Origin: JAENVT01 sp963720775
GTDB lineage: Bacteria > Actinomycetota > Acidimicrobiia > Acidimicrobiales > Ilumatobacteraceae
Direction: 5' to 3'
DNA: 64,000 nt
Assembly (NCBI GenBank): GCA_963720775.1
Contig: CAVRGR010000006.1
Span: 806,001 to 870,000, forward strand
The notes beneath the pieces are model-generated. The model had not been told where the DNA came from. It ran no database searches and saw nothing but the letters and a program-made list of their open reading frames with translations. Each line of letters begins with the position of its first letter. The first letter of the stretch is position 1. A program made the translations under genes and the position numbers. Shown one piece after another: positions 31,490 through 39,576 of the stretch.

Positions 31490-33298
31490 ATGACCAAGGA
31501 TCGTTTCGACAGCCCGTTCTCCATCACCACCCCGCCGGGTGCGGAGGGTTGGGAAGACCTGTACTCGTACCACTTGCTGTTCAGCGACGCCCGCAAGGAC
31601 TACGACGAGTCGATGTTCTGGTTCCGCGACGCCATCCACCTGCCAACGGTGATGCCCCCGTTCGACATGAGCCTCGTCGAGTACGCCTTCGCTTCACTCG
31701 GGTCGTACAACAGCCGCCACTACATCGTCCCGCCGGCGATGGGCATCGACATCCGCATCGTGAACGGTTGGTTCTACCTGGCACCGGTAGGCGTGGCCAA
31801 CCCGGCGGAGATCCCCGCCAGGGTCGAGCACTTCATGCAGCGCGCCGGTCACTACTACGCGAACTGGGACTCGATAGAGGCCGAATGGATCGACAAGGCC
31901 AAAGCGGTGATCGCCAGGCTCGAAGCGCTCACCTTCGAACCGCTGCCCGACATGGTGCCGCTCGAGGTCGTCACCGGTCATGCCGGCCGCAGCAACGTCT
32001 ACGACCTGCAGCACGGTTACCACGAGCTCATCGACCTGTCGCTGGAGCTGTGGCAGCTGCACTTCGAGATGCTCAACCTCGGCTACGCCGCGTACCTCGA
32101 CTACTTCGGGTTCTGCAAGCAGGTGTTTCCGAGCATCCCCGACCTGTCGATCGCCAAGATGGTCGCCGGCATCGAGGTCGATCTGTTCCGGCCCGACGAG
32201 GAGCTGCGCCGGCTGGCGCGCCTCGCCGTCGACAGCGGACTCGGCGACCTCTTGTGCGAGGGCACGGTCGACCAGGCCCTGGCCATCGTCGCCGGCGCCG
32301 CCGGTGGTGACGACTGGCTGGCCGAGTACGCCAAGGCCCAGTATCCGTGGTTCAACTACTCGAACGGCACCGGCTTCTACCACACCGATGCGGTGTGGGC
32401 GGAGCGTCTCGACATCCCGTTCTCGTTCATGCGCGGATACATCCGCAAGCTCCAGGCGGGGGAGGAGATCGATGCGCCGCAGGGGGCCGTCATCGCCGAG
32501 CGCGATCGTGTGGCGTCCGAGTACATCGATCTGCTCGACGGCGACGACAAGGCGAACTTCGAGGCCAAGTTGGGTCTCAGTCGCACGGTCTTCCACTACG
32601 TCGAGAACCACAACTTCTACGTCGAGCACTGGGGCATCAGCGTGATGTGGCGCAAGATGCGCGAACTGTCGAACGTGTTCGTGAAGGAGTCGTTCTGGCA
32701 CGACGCCGACGACATCTTCATGCTCAAGCGCGACGAGATCCCCACAGCCATCAGCGACATGACGTTCGCCTGGTCGGCGGGTGTCGCGCCGCGCGGCCCG
32801 TCGTACTGGCCCGACGTGATTGCCAAGCGACGGGCGATCATGGCGGCCTGCCAGGCGTGGGACGCCCCGCCTGCACTTGGGGCTCCGCCCGAAGTCGTCA
32901 CCGAACCGTTCACGATCATGCTCTGGGGCATCACCAGCGAGTCGATCCAGAAGTGGCTCGGTGGTATGAGCGCCGATGGCGGCTTGAACGGCTTTGCGGC
33001 GTCGCCCGGCGTCGTCGAGGGGATAGCCCGGGTGTTGACCAGCGCGGAACAGGTGTCGGAGATCGAAGACGGCGAGATCCTGGTCGCTCCGGTCACCGCT
33101 CCTTCGTGGGCGCCGATCTTCCGGCGGATCGCGGCAACCGTCACCGACTCCGGCGGGATGATGAGCCACGCTGCCATCGTCTGTCGCGAGTACGGGCTGC
33201 CGGCCGTCACAGGAACGGCGTTCGCGACGAAGTCGATCAAGACCGGGATGCGTCTGCGCGTCGATGGCGACAACGGCGTCGTCACGATCCTCGGATAG
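31490..33298 (+). CDS. Phenylphosphate-synthase-like subunit A (phosphohistidine swivel subunit)
   Basis: 602 residues, with a GGGGGA ribosome site. The last 95 residues are the PEP-utiliser mobile domain: FAASPGVVEGIARVLTSAEQ, LVAPVTAPSWAPIFRRI and SGGMMSHAAIVCREYGLPAV with the phosphohistidine near residue 560 (His569 in Thauera PpsA). The first ~480 residues have no PEP-synthase ATP domain; instead FWFRDAIHLPTVMPPFDMSL and NHNFYVEHWGISVMWRKMRE form the substrate-binding part seen in PpsA relatives. The enzyme probably transfers phosphate from His to the hydroxyl of a phenol-type substrate. The third subunit PpsC (CBS pair) is not here. Confidence 0.8.
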   Translation: MTKDRFDSPFSITTPPGAEGWEDLYSYHLLFSDARKDYDESMFWFRDAIHLPTVMPPFDMSLVEYAFASLGSYNSRHYIVPPAMGIDIRIVNGWFYLAPVGVANPAEIPARVEHFMQRAGHYYANWDSIEAEWIDKAKAVIARLEALTFEPLPDMVPLEVVTGHAGRSNVYDLQHGYHELIDLSLELWQLHFEMLNLGYAAYLDYFGFCKQVFPSIPDLSIAKMVAGIEVDLFRPDEELRRLARLAVDSGLGDLLCEGTVDQALAIVAGAAGGDDWLAEYAKAQYPWFNYSNGTGFYHTDAVWAERLDIPFSFMRGYIRKLQAGEEIDAPQGAVIAERDRVASEYIDLLDGDDKANFEAKLGLSRTVFHYVENHNFYVEHWGISVMWRKMRELSNVFVKESFWHDADDIFMLKRDEIPTAISDMTFAWSAGVAPRGPSYWPDVIAKRRAIMAACQAWDAPPALGAPPEVVTEPFTIMLWGITSESIQKWLGGMSADGGLNGFAASPGVVEGIARVLTSAEQVSEIEDGEILVAPVTAPSWAPIFRRIAATVTDSGGMMSHAAIVCREYGLPAVTGTAFATKSIKTGMRLRVDGDNGVVTILG

Positions 33299-34069
33299 GT
33301 GCCCGAACAACTCTCCACCGTTGCCAAGACGCTCAAGGTGCTCGAGGCGTTCAGCTTCGCCGAGCCCGTGCTCGGTGTGTCGGAGCTTGCCCGCAAGCTG
33401 GGCATGGGAAAGTCGGCCGTCCATCGCTCTCTCAGCACCTTGCTGGCCCACGGTTACGTGATCAAGACACCCGACGATCGTTACCGGCTCGGGTTGAAGC
33501 TGCACGAGATGGGCCAGCTCGTGGTGTCGGGTCTTCGTCTGCACGAGGTCGCCCGCGGCCCGCTCGAACGTCTGCGACTCGAGTGCCAAGAGACCGTGCA
33601 TCTGGCCGTTCTCGACGGTGCCGATGTGGTGTTCGTCGAGCAGCTCGAGTCGGCCGGTCTCGTTCGCGTGTTCAACCGAGTGGGACGGCGGGTGCCGGCG
33701 CACGCCACCTCATCCGGCAAGTGCCTGATGGCGTACAACGACGGCGCAGTCGAGGTGGTGCTGCAGCGAGGCCTGCGGCGTCTGGCGCCGCGGACGATCA
33801 CCAGCAAGGCGCTCCTCGAAGAGACGCTCTCGCGAGTTCGCACGCTCGGCTACTCCGTGTCGATCGAGGAGGGCGAGCCGGGCGTGGCCAGCGTCGGCGC
33901 ACCCGTCTTCGGTCGCGATGGATCGTGCATCGCTGCGGTGGCGATAGCCGGTCCCGCGCTGCGGCTCGGCGACGAGCAGCTGATGCGCGCCGTTCGTCAG
34001 GTGCGCCGCTGCGCCGCAGAGGTCAGCGAAGCGATGGGATACCGACAGCGCCGGTCACGCGGCGCGTGA
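33299..34069 (+). CDS. IclR-family regulator (copy 2)
   Basis: 256 residues from a GTG directly after the previous TAG. The helix-turn-helix (VLGVSELARKLGMGKSAVHR) and effector domain (ETVHLAVLDGADVVFVEQLE, RVPAHATSSGKCLMAYNDGA, PGVASVGAPVFGRDGSCIAA) closely resemble copy 1, suggesting duplication. It is the last gene of the HDO-phosphotransferase operon, hence under site 5. Both copies may bind the same palindrome, or may sense different intermediates. Confidence 0.9.
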   Translation: MPEQLSTVAKTLKVLEAFSFAEPVLGVSELARKLGMGKSAVHRSLSTLLAHGYVIKTPDDRYRLGLKLHEMGQLVVSGLRLHEVARGPLERLRLECQETVHLAVLDGADVVFVEQLESAGLVRVFNRVGRRVPAHATSSGKCLMAYNDGAVEVVLQRGLRRLAPRTITSKALLEETLSRVRTLGYSVSIEEGEPGVASVGAPVFGRDGSCIAAVAIAGPALRLGDEQLMRAVRQVRRCAAEVSEAMGYRQRRSRGA

Positions 34070-34906
34070 CGTCGAAGCAACGAACGAGCCGACCAGGTCG
34101 ACCCATCGGCCCCACAACTGTGGCGGGTAGTCGTGGCCGAGCCCCTCGACGACCTCGAATCGTGCTCCCGGGATCAGCTCTGCTGTGCGCCGGCCGCCAC
34201 TGATGTCGATCAGCGTGTCGCAATCGCCGTGCATCACCAACGAGGGAGTGGTGACATGACGAAGCAGTTCGCCGCGAGGCGGTGCTGCCACCAAGGCCTG
34301 GAACTGACGTGCCGGACCCGATGGATGGAAGCACCGATCGAATGCTCGCTCGGCATCCCGGCGCCACCTCTCCTCATCGGCGAACGCCGGACTGCCCCAG
34401 ACGCGTAAGCCCTCGACGTGCGCGGCGACGAAGGATTGACGATCGACGGCAGGCGGCGCAGTGAGCAGGGCAAAGGCGTCGGGGGTGGAACCGCCGTAGC
34501 CGGGTTCGCCGGTGCGCGACATCACGGAGGTCATCGACAGCAGCCGGTGAGACTGCTCGATGGCCATGACCTGCACGATCATCCCGCCCATCGACAAGCC
34601 CATCACATGAGCGTGCTCGACCCCGAGCGCGTCCAGTACTGCCAGCGCGTCGCCGGCCATGTCGCTGACGGTGTACGCCTCGCCCTGAGCCCTGACCGCC
34701 GCTGTGTCGAACTTCGACGACATGCCGACGTCTCGGTTGTCGAATCGCACCACGTGCAGACCCTGGGCGACGAACATCGCGCACCAGTCCTCGTGGTAGT
34801 TGATGCACTGACTTCCCAGCCCGTTGACGAGGAGCAACGTCGGGTCGTTCGGATCCCCGAAGGCCTCGTAGTAGATCTCGCAACTGCCGTTCTGCGCCAT
34901 CGCCAT
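34055..34906 (-). CDS. Alpha/beta hydrolase (RdmC/MhpC-like)
   Basis: 283 residues. The oxyanion loop LLLVNGLGSQ, VVRFDNRDVGMSSKFD, the nucleophile elbow HVMGLSMGGMIVQ, the acid in HGDCDTLIDISGG and the closing His in EGLGHDYPP complete a triad. FDNRDVG is typical of the esterase branch with RdmC, but in this setting it could also hydrolyse a carbon-carbon bond of 2-hydroxymuconate semialdehyde. Operator site 6 lies 20 bp upstream of the ATG at 34906, so it appears to belong to the regulon. The 3' end overlaps IclR copy 2 by 15 bp. Confidence 0.8.
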   Translation of the reverse strand: MAMAQNGSCEIYYEAFGDPNDPTLLLVNGLGSQCINYHEDWCAMFVAQGLHVVRFDNRDVGMSSKFDTAAVRAQGEAYTVSDMAGDALAVLDALGVEHAHVMGLSMGGMIVQVMAIEQSHRLLSMTSVMSRTGEPGYGGSTPDAFALLTAPPAVDRQSFVAAHVEGLRVWGSPAFADEERWRRDAERAFDRCFHPSGPARQFQALVAAPPRGELLRHVTTPSLVMHGDCDTLIDISGGRRTAELIPGARFEVVEGLGHDYPPQLWGRWVDLVGSFVASTSRAA

Positions 34907-34925
34907 GTCGCGACGGTAGATCAAC

Positions 34926-34944
34926 CGTTCCCCATGCGAGAACA
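34926..34944. promoter_or_regulatory. Aromatic-regulon operator, site 6
   Basis: CGTTCC-CCATGCG-AGAACA keeps the spacing; four of six positions pair. It lies between the alpha/beta hydrolase (34906) and the HAD gene (34986). Confidence 0.55.
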
Positions 34945-34985
34945 GCGGCGTTGTGTGTGCATCGGACCGTTGATCTACTCGATGT

Positions 34986-35612
34986 GTGATCGCCAGGCCC
35001 GCTCTGAAACCTCTGCTGCTCGACTTCGGTGGACCCGTGTTGCTGACGCCGTTCGAGCTCGCCGGCAAGGCCGAACAGACCCTCGGGCCGATGTCGTGGC
35101 GCGGGCCGTTCGACCATGGATCCGACCACGAGTACGTGCAGTGGCAGCGCGGCGACATCACCGAACGCGACTACTGGACCATGCGTGCCGGCGCATACGG
35201 TCTCGACATCCACGGCCTCATGAGTCACTTCTACGAGCCTGCCGGCGACTACCTCGTGCGTCCCGAGATGGCCGAGCTCATCGGCCGGCATCGGGCCGCG
35301 GGTCGGCCGGTCGGAGTGCTCACCAACGACATGGATGCCTTTCACGGGCCCGAGTGGAAGGCCGGGATTTCCGTGATCAAGCAGTTCGACTTCATCGTCG
35401 ACGGGTCCATCACCGGCTATCTCAAGCCCGATCCGCGCGCCTTTCGGCTGGCGCTGAAAGCGTTCGGAGATCCGGATCCCGCCTGTGTGGTGTTCGTCGA
35501 CGACCAACGGTCCAACCTGCGTGGCGCCGAGGCAGTGGGCATGTCGACAGTCTTCTTCGATCCCACCGACCCTGCAGCCTCGATCGAACGGATCGAGGCT
35601 GCGTTGCGCTGA
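34986..35612 (+). CDS. HAD-superfamily hydrolase
   Basis: 208 residues from a GTG. LLLDFGGPVLLTPFE is motif I with the nucleophilic Asp but with Gly where the second Asp usually is; GVLTNDMD is motif II; YLKPDPRAFRLAL and CVVFVDDQRSNLRGAEAVGM are motifs III and IV. The second Asp of motif I acts as acid/base in phosphatases, so its absence (as in the epoxide-hydrolase N-domain group) leaves the activity uncertain. It is divergent from the alpha/beta hydrolase. Confidence 0.8.
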   Translation: MIARPALKPLLLDFGGPVLLTPFELAGKAEQTLGPMSWRGPFDHGSDHEYVQWQRGDITERDYWTMRAGAYGLDIHGLMSHFYEPAGDYLVRPEMAELIGRHRAAGRPVGVLTNDMDAFHGPEWKAGISVIKQFDFIVDGSITGYLKPDPRAFRLALKAFGDPDPACVVFVDDQRSNLRGAEAVGMSTVFFDPTDPAASIERIEAALR

Positions 35613-35693
35613 GCACAACTGGTTGTATCCAGGAAACCCTCGACGTGCTCTAATTACGAAGAGGCATCAGTTTGGGGGCAACGGTTCACGTCC

Positions 35694-36842
35694 ATGAGCG
35701 TCTTCGTCAGTTATTGCCGTAACGATCGCGAGGTCGTCGCCAAGTTGCGCGACGAGCTCGAGGAGATGCGCGGCGGCGTGTGGATCGACAATCGCCTCTC
35801 CGGGGGTCAGGACTGGTGGTCCGAGATCCTCGAGGGGATCCGATCATGCGACCTGTTCGTGCTCGCTTTGAGCCCCGCCAGTCTGCAGTCCGAGGCCTGC
35901 ATGGCCGAGCTCCAATACGCCCTTGACACCCATCGTCCTGTTCTTCCCATAGCTGTGAGCCCGGTCGACGCCGGCGGTCTCCCCGATGACATCGCCCGTC
36001 TGCAGCTCGTACCCTTCTCGGAGGCGACCACTGACACCGTGCGTGGCCTTGCCAAGGCGCTGCTCAACCTGCGGAGCGCTTCACCGTTGCCGGATCCTCT
36101 TCCGTCGCCACCGCGGCTACCTCGCGGCTATGGCGACGACTATCGACGCCGTCTCGCCCTTCCGCAGCTGACGTCGGACGAACAGGTGGAGCTCTCGGCG
36201 GTTCTCGTGGCTCATTGCGAGGACCCGATACATCGCGAGGACGCCTTGGAACTGCTCGGCCAGCTTCGAGCCCGTAGCGACGTCACGTATCGGGTGGTGA
36301 CGTTCATCGACGCGTTCGTCGGAGGGGTGTCGGCCACACCGTCCGATGCCAAACCGAGCAGCGAGTTGCCTCCTCCTGTTGTCAAAGCAGTGGACACTGC
36401 GGTAACCCATTCCACGTGGGAACGCCGCTTGATCGAAGTGCTCTCACCGTTCAAGCAGGCAAAGTTCTTCGTCGCTCCGGCGATTCCTCCTGCAAAGCTC
36501 ACGCGAGCTCGGCAGACGGCAAAGGTACCGGGTGACGCGCGAGTAGTGGCGCTCATCGATTGCACGGTGTTCGGCACCGCCGCCGACGCTGTCGTCTTCA
36601 CGCTCGGTCAGACCTACCACCACCACCCCAGCCTGAAGACGCGGCAAGGCACTGCGAACACCGAGATGAGGTACGTCGACTGGGCAGCGTGCGGAGCGGT
36701 GGCTTCGGGGTTCTCGGTCACGCTTCCGAAGAAGCAGTCGATCTTCCAGCTCCAGGGTAGTTCCGTGCCCGCCACCACGCTGATGGCAGCGCTCGACGCG
36801 ATCACCGCGAACCTCTCGTCCATGCCCGACGATCTCCGTTGA
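35694..36842 (+). CDS. TIR-domain protein with a C-terminal PH-like domain
   Basis: 382 residues. Residues 1-130 are a bacterial TIR domain: VFVSYCRNDREVVAKLRDEL, GGVWIDNRLSGGQDWWSEIL, CDLFVLALSPASLQSEAC and the conserved Cys69-x2-Glu72, whose Glu is the NAD-cleaving residue in active TIRs. A helical linker follows. The C-terminal ~130 residues (FFVAPAIPPAKLTRARQTAK, ALIDCTVFGTAADAVVFT, YVDWAACGAV) resemble small PH-like domains fused to other bacterial effectors. It may be an NADase in defence or signalling, but no Thoeris or CBASS partner lies beside it. Confidence 0.75.
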   Translation: MSVFVSYCRNDREVVAKLRDELEEMRGGVWIDNRLSGGQDWWSEILEGIRSCDLFVLALSPASLQSEACMAELQYALDTHRPVLPIAVSPVDAGGLPDDIARLQLVPFSEATTDTVRGLAKALLNLRSASPLPDPLPSPPRLPRGYGDDYRRRLALPQLTSDEQVELSAVLVAHCEDPIHREDALELLGQLRARSDVTYRVVTFIDAFVGGVSATPSDAKPSSELPPPVVKAVDTAVTHSTWERRLIEVLSPFKQAKFFVAPAIPPAKLTRARQTAKVPGDARVVALIDCTVFGTAADAVVFTLGQTYHHHPSLKTRQGTANTEMRYVDWAACGAVASGFSVTLPKKQSIFQLQGSSVPATTLMAALDAITANLSSMPDDLR

Positions 36843-36845
36843 TGT

Positions 36846-37748
36846 TCATTCGCTCGACGACTTGACGTCGCTTCCGGACTCGAACTCCACGACCACGGTG
36901 CGCTCTTCGGTTCCACGAACGATGGTCAAGGTCAGTGTTTCCCCAGCCGACCCCAGCGCGTCGTGCAGCGCGTCGATCGAATCGAGGGGAGTGTCTGTGG
37001 CAGCTACGAGCAGGTCGCCTTCGGCGATTCCGGCATTCGCAGCGGGACCACCGGGCTCAACCCCGCGAACGAGCAAGCCGGCACGCTCGGGCAGGCCGAC
37101 AGAGGCACGCAACTTGGCGGCGACGGCCGGCGGCGCCAAGGCGATGCCGAGGCGCGGGCGGGTGACCGACTTGCCGGCCGACAGGTCGTCGATCGTGGCG
37201 CGCAGGTTCGCATCGACAGGCCGGGCAACGTAGAAGCCGCGGCCGGTGCGATGCGTGTTCAGCCCGAGAACACGACCTTCGGCGTCGACGATCGGTCCAC
37301 CGGACGAACCGCGCACCAGTGGCGCGGTGTGCTCGACGCCACCATGTACCTGCCGGCCACGTGGCCCGGCGAACGCGAGGTCGACCGAAGAGATCATGCC
37401 GAACGACACGCGAGTGCGTTGTCCGCCGCGACTGAGGGCGAAGACGATGTCGCCGGCTTCCGGCGCCCGGTCTGCCCAACTGATCGCCGCGACCGACGCA
37501 GTGTCGACGTCGAGGACAACCAGATCCCCGTCACCGTCGACGCCGGCGATGGAGCCCTGCTCGGCGCGACCGTCGGCGAAGGTGACCAGGGTGGTGCGAT
37601 CACGAAGGTTGTGCGCGTTCGTGAGCACCTTGCCGGCGGCGATCACCACGCCGCTGCCGCGTGCGTCTTGACCGATGCCGACGAGCGAGCCACCGACCTG
37701 CGCCACGACAGATCGAGCGGCCGATGAGAGCTCCTGGGTTCCATCCAT
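36846..37748 (-). CDS. HtrA-like serine protease with PDZ domain, no signal peptide
   Basis: 300 residues. The trypsin fold has its triad: His46 in VLTNAHNLRD, Asp75 in VDGDGDLVVLD, Ser149 in VRGSSGGPIVD. A PDZ domain follows at 210-290 (RPRLGIALAPPAVAAKL, GLLVRGVEPGGPAANAGIAE). Unlike DegP or HtrA it starts directly with MDGTQELSSAARSVVAQVGG, with no signal peptide or anchor, so it should be cytosolic. It has an AAGGAG ribosome site and shares a 48-bp divergent promoter with the HxlR gene. It is convergent with the TIR gene, three bases apart. Confidence 0.88.
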   Translation of the reverse strand: MDGTQELSSAARSVVAQVGGSLVGIGQDARGSGVVIAAGKVLTNAHNLRDRTTLVTFADGRAEQGSIAGVDGDGDLVVLDVDTASVAAISWADRAPEAGDIVFALSRGGQRTRVSFGMISSVDLAFAGPRGRQVHGGVEHTAPLVRGSSGGPIVDAEGRVLGLNTHRTGRGFYVARPVDANLRATIDDLSAGKSVTRPRLGIALAPPAVAAKLRASVGLPERAGLLVRGVEPGGPAANAGIAEGDLLVAATDTPLDSIDALHDALGSAGETLTLTIVRGTEERTVVVEFESGSDVKSSSE

Positions 37749-37796
37749 GGTTACTTGCTCCTTGCTAGTTACTTGCTTACGACTAGACTATCCGCC
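37749..37796. promoter_or_regulatory. Divergent promoter with direct repeats (protease/HxlR)
   Basis: GTTACTTGCT occurs twice, at 37750-37759 and 37769-37778, 19 bp apart, that is on nearly the same face of the helix. TAGACT lies seven nt before the HxlR ATG. HxlR proteins bind as dimers to paired repeats near their own promoters, so this is a good candidate operator controlling both genes. Confidence 0.55.
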
Positions 37797-38204
37797 ATGA
37801 ACGGTCTCGCAAACGCGCTGTCGGTGATCGGCGACCGCTGGACGCTGCAGGTGGTCGCCGGCCTGCTCGACGGGCCGAAGCGGTTCGGTGAGCTCGCCGA
37901 GTCGCTTTCCGGCATCGCCCCCAACATCCTCACCTCGCGACTCCGGCAACTGGAGCGCGACGGAATGGTCGTGGCCACGCCGTACAGCCAGCGTCCCGTG
38001 CGGTTGGCCTACGCCCTCAGCGACACGAGCCGCGAGCTGGCCGGCGCGATTGCTCTGTTGCGTGCCTGGGGAGCTCGGCAGACCGGTGACATCGAGGGAC
38101 CGGTGCACGACACGTGCGGCACACCGCTGGAGACGCATCTCTACTGTCCGACGTGTGAACGACCCGTCGACGACGTCGACGTGGAAGCCGTCCGGTGGGT
38201 CTGA
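37797..38204 (+). CDS. HxlR-family transcriptional regulator
   Basis: 135 residues. NALSVIGDRWTLQVVAGLLD then GPKRFGELAESLSGIAPNIL, TSRLRQLERDGMVVATPY and YALSDTSRELAGAI are the MarR/HxlR winged helix. The C-terminal part adds CGTPLETHLYCPTCERP, a four-cysteine zinc-ribbon-like tail that most HxlR proteins lack or have in part; it may bind metal or sense oxidants. Start at the ATG 37797, with a leaderless-type -10. It probably controls the divergent protease. Confidence 0.88.
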   Translation: MNGLANALSVIGDRWTLQVVAGLLDGPKRFGELAESLSGIAPNILTSRLRQLERDGMVVATPYSQRPVRLAYALSDTSRELAGAIALLRAWGARQTGDIEGPVHDTCGTPLETHLYCPTCERPVDDVDVEAVRWV

Positions 38205-38225
38205 TGGGTGTCGTGGCTCAGCGCG

Positions 38226-38618
38226 TCAGACGACGCTCATGATGTATGCGGTGTCCATGTACTCGCGCAGATGACACACCTGACCGTCGCGGATCTCGAC
38301 GACCCATGCATACCGGTTGTGGTAGTGGTTGCCGTTGTTGAGCTCACCGTCGGCTTCGGTCTCGGCACTGACGAGATCGCCTGCGCAGAACGTTCGCTTC
38401 ACTGTCACCTTTGGATCGCCGGGTGCGAACATGCCCCGCACCGGCGCGAGGAACTCGTCGATCACCGCGTCGCGACCAGATGTCAGACCGGCACCCGGTA
38501 CCGCGGTCGACATCACCTCCCACGAACCCTCGGGGTGGATCAGCTTTCTCAGCGCTTCGAGATCGCCGGTGCTCAACGTGGCAAAGAACTCGTACACGAG
38601 CTTCTCGTTGTCGGTCAT
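38226..38618 (-). CDS. SnoaL-like/NTF2-fold protein
   Basis: 130 residues. VYEFFATLSTGDLEALRKLI, HPEGSWEV, GRDAVIDEFLAPV and HNRYAWVVEIRDGQVCHLRE, then YMDTAYI, are the cone-shaped NTF2 fold of the SnoaL/limonene-epoxide-hydrolase-like group (often annotated as ketosteroid isomerase-like). Members isomerise or hydrate small lipophilic substrates or have no known activity. No pathway context is visible. Confidence 0.8.
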   Translation of the reverse strand: MTDNEKLVYEFFATLSTGDLEALRKLIHPEGSWEVMSTAVPGAGLTSGRDAVIDEFLAPVRGMFAPGDPKVTVKRTFCAGDLVSAETEADGELNNGNHYHNRYAWVVEIRDGQVCHLREYMDTAYIMSVV

Positions 38619-38637
38619 GCCCGCATCCTTGCCGCTG

Positions 38638-39576
38638 TCAGTCGTTGTGATGCAACGAAGCGTTCAGGCCGTCCCAGGCGACCGAACGTGGGATCGCCTC
38701 GACGGCTCCGCTCTGACTGTTGCGCCGGTAGAGCAGCCCCGATGCACCGCTGAGCTGGCGAGCCTTGACGACTTCGCCGTCGGGCATCTTCACCAGCGTG
38801 CCGGCCGTGACGTAGAGCCCGGCCTCGACCACACATTCATCGCCGAGGCTGATTCCGATTCCCGCCTCTGCGCCCAGCAGGCAACGTTCGCCGATGGTGA
38901 TCTGGTCCTTGCCGCCACCCGAGAGCGTGCCCATGATCGACGCCCCGCCACCGATGTCGCTGCCGTCGCCGACGACGACGCCGGCGGAGATGCGTCCCTC
39001 CACCATCGATCGACCCAGCGTGCCTGCGTTGTAGTTGACGAACCCTTCGTGCATCACCGTGGTGCCCTGGGCGAGGTGTGCACCCAGGCGCACGCGGTCG
39101 GCATCGGCAATGCGAACTCCGGTCGGCACGACGTAGTCGGTCATCCGCGGGAACTTGTCGAGCCCATGCACGGTGAGGACCCTTCCGGCGCCGCGTTCAC
39201 GCCATCGAACCTCGTCGACCTGGTCGACGGCAACAGGGCCGAGGTTCGTCCACGCGACGTTGGTCAACAGCCCGAACACTCCGTCGACGTTGATGGAACG
39301 CGGCGCACACAACCTGTTGGACAGCAGGTGCAATCGCAGGTACACATCGCCCGGCGATGCCGGCGCCGCATCGAGATCGATCGTGATCTCCACGGCACGC
39401 ACGTCGACGGCGCGCACCTCGTCGTGCCGTTCGGCGGAGCGGTGGTCGATCGCGCCCGGTGCCTCGGCGAGGTCACCGAGGCCGAGCTCGGGGTACCACG
39501 AATCGAGTAGGGAACCATCAGCGCCGATCGTCGCCAGACCGCGACCCCAAGCCATCCGGTTGCTCGACGCGGCCAC
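38638..39576 (-). CDS. dapD: Tetrahydrodipicolinate N-succinyltransferase
   Basis: 312 residues from a GTG overlapping the lysS stop as TAGTG. The C-terminal part is a left-handed beta-helix (VRLGAHLAQGTTVMHEGFVN, AGTLGRSMVEGRISAGVVVG, SDIGGGASIMGTLSGGG, CLLGAEAGIGISLGDECVVE), and the N-terminal part matches the actinobacterial DapD type. It transfers succinate from succinyl-CoA to tetrahydrodipicolinate in the lysine/diaminopimelate pathway. Coupling to lysS pairs lysine synthesis with its charging. Confidence 0.92.
   Translation of the reverse strand: MAASSNRMAWGRGLATIGADGSLLDSWYPELGLGDLAEAPGAIDHRSAERHDEVRAVDVRAVEITIDLDAAPASPGDVYLRLHLLSNRLCAPRSINVDGVFGLLTNVAWTNLGPVAVDQVDEVRWRERGAGRVLTVHGLDKFPRMTDYVVPTGVRIADADRVRLGAHLAQGTTVMHEGFVNYNAGTLGRSMVEGRISAGVVVGDGSDIGGGASIMGTLSGGGKDQITIGERCLLGAEAGIGISLGDECVVEAGLYVTAGTLVKMPDGEVVKARQLSGASGLLYRRNSQSGAVEAIPRSVAWDGLNASLHHND

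Noticed and set aside
31694..33703. A 669-codon open frame antisense to the phosphohistidine subunit
   Set aside because: The other strand carries well-conserved PEP-utiliser motifs; long antisense frames are normal at this GC content.
34055..34906. Assigning the hydrolase firmly as 2-hydroxymuconate semialdehyde hydrolase (DmpD)
   Set aside because: The FDNRDVG motif is more typical of RdmC-like esterases; only regulon membership supports the pathway role.
36963..37727. Plus-strand frame of 254 codons over the protease gene
   Set aside because: The minus strand has a complete serine-protease triad and PDZ domain, and this frame has none of its own motifs.
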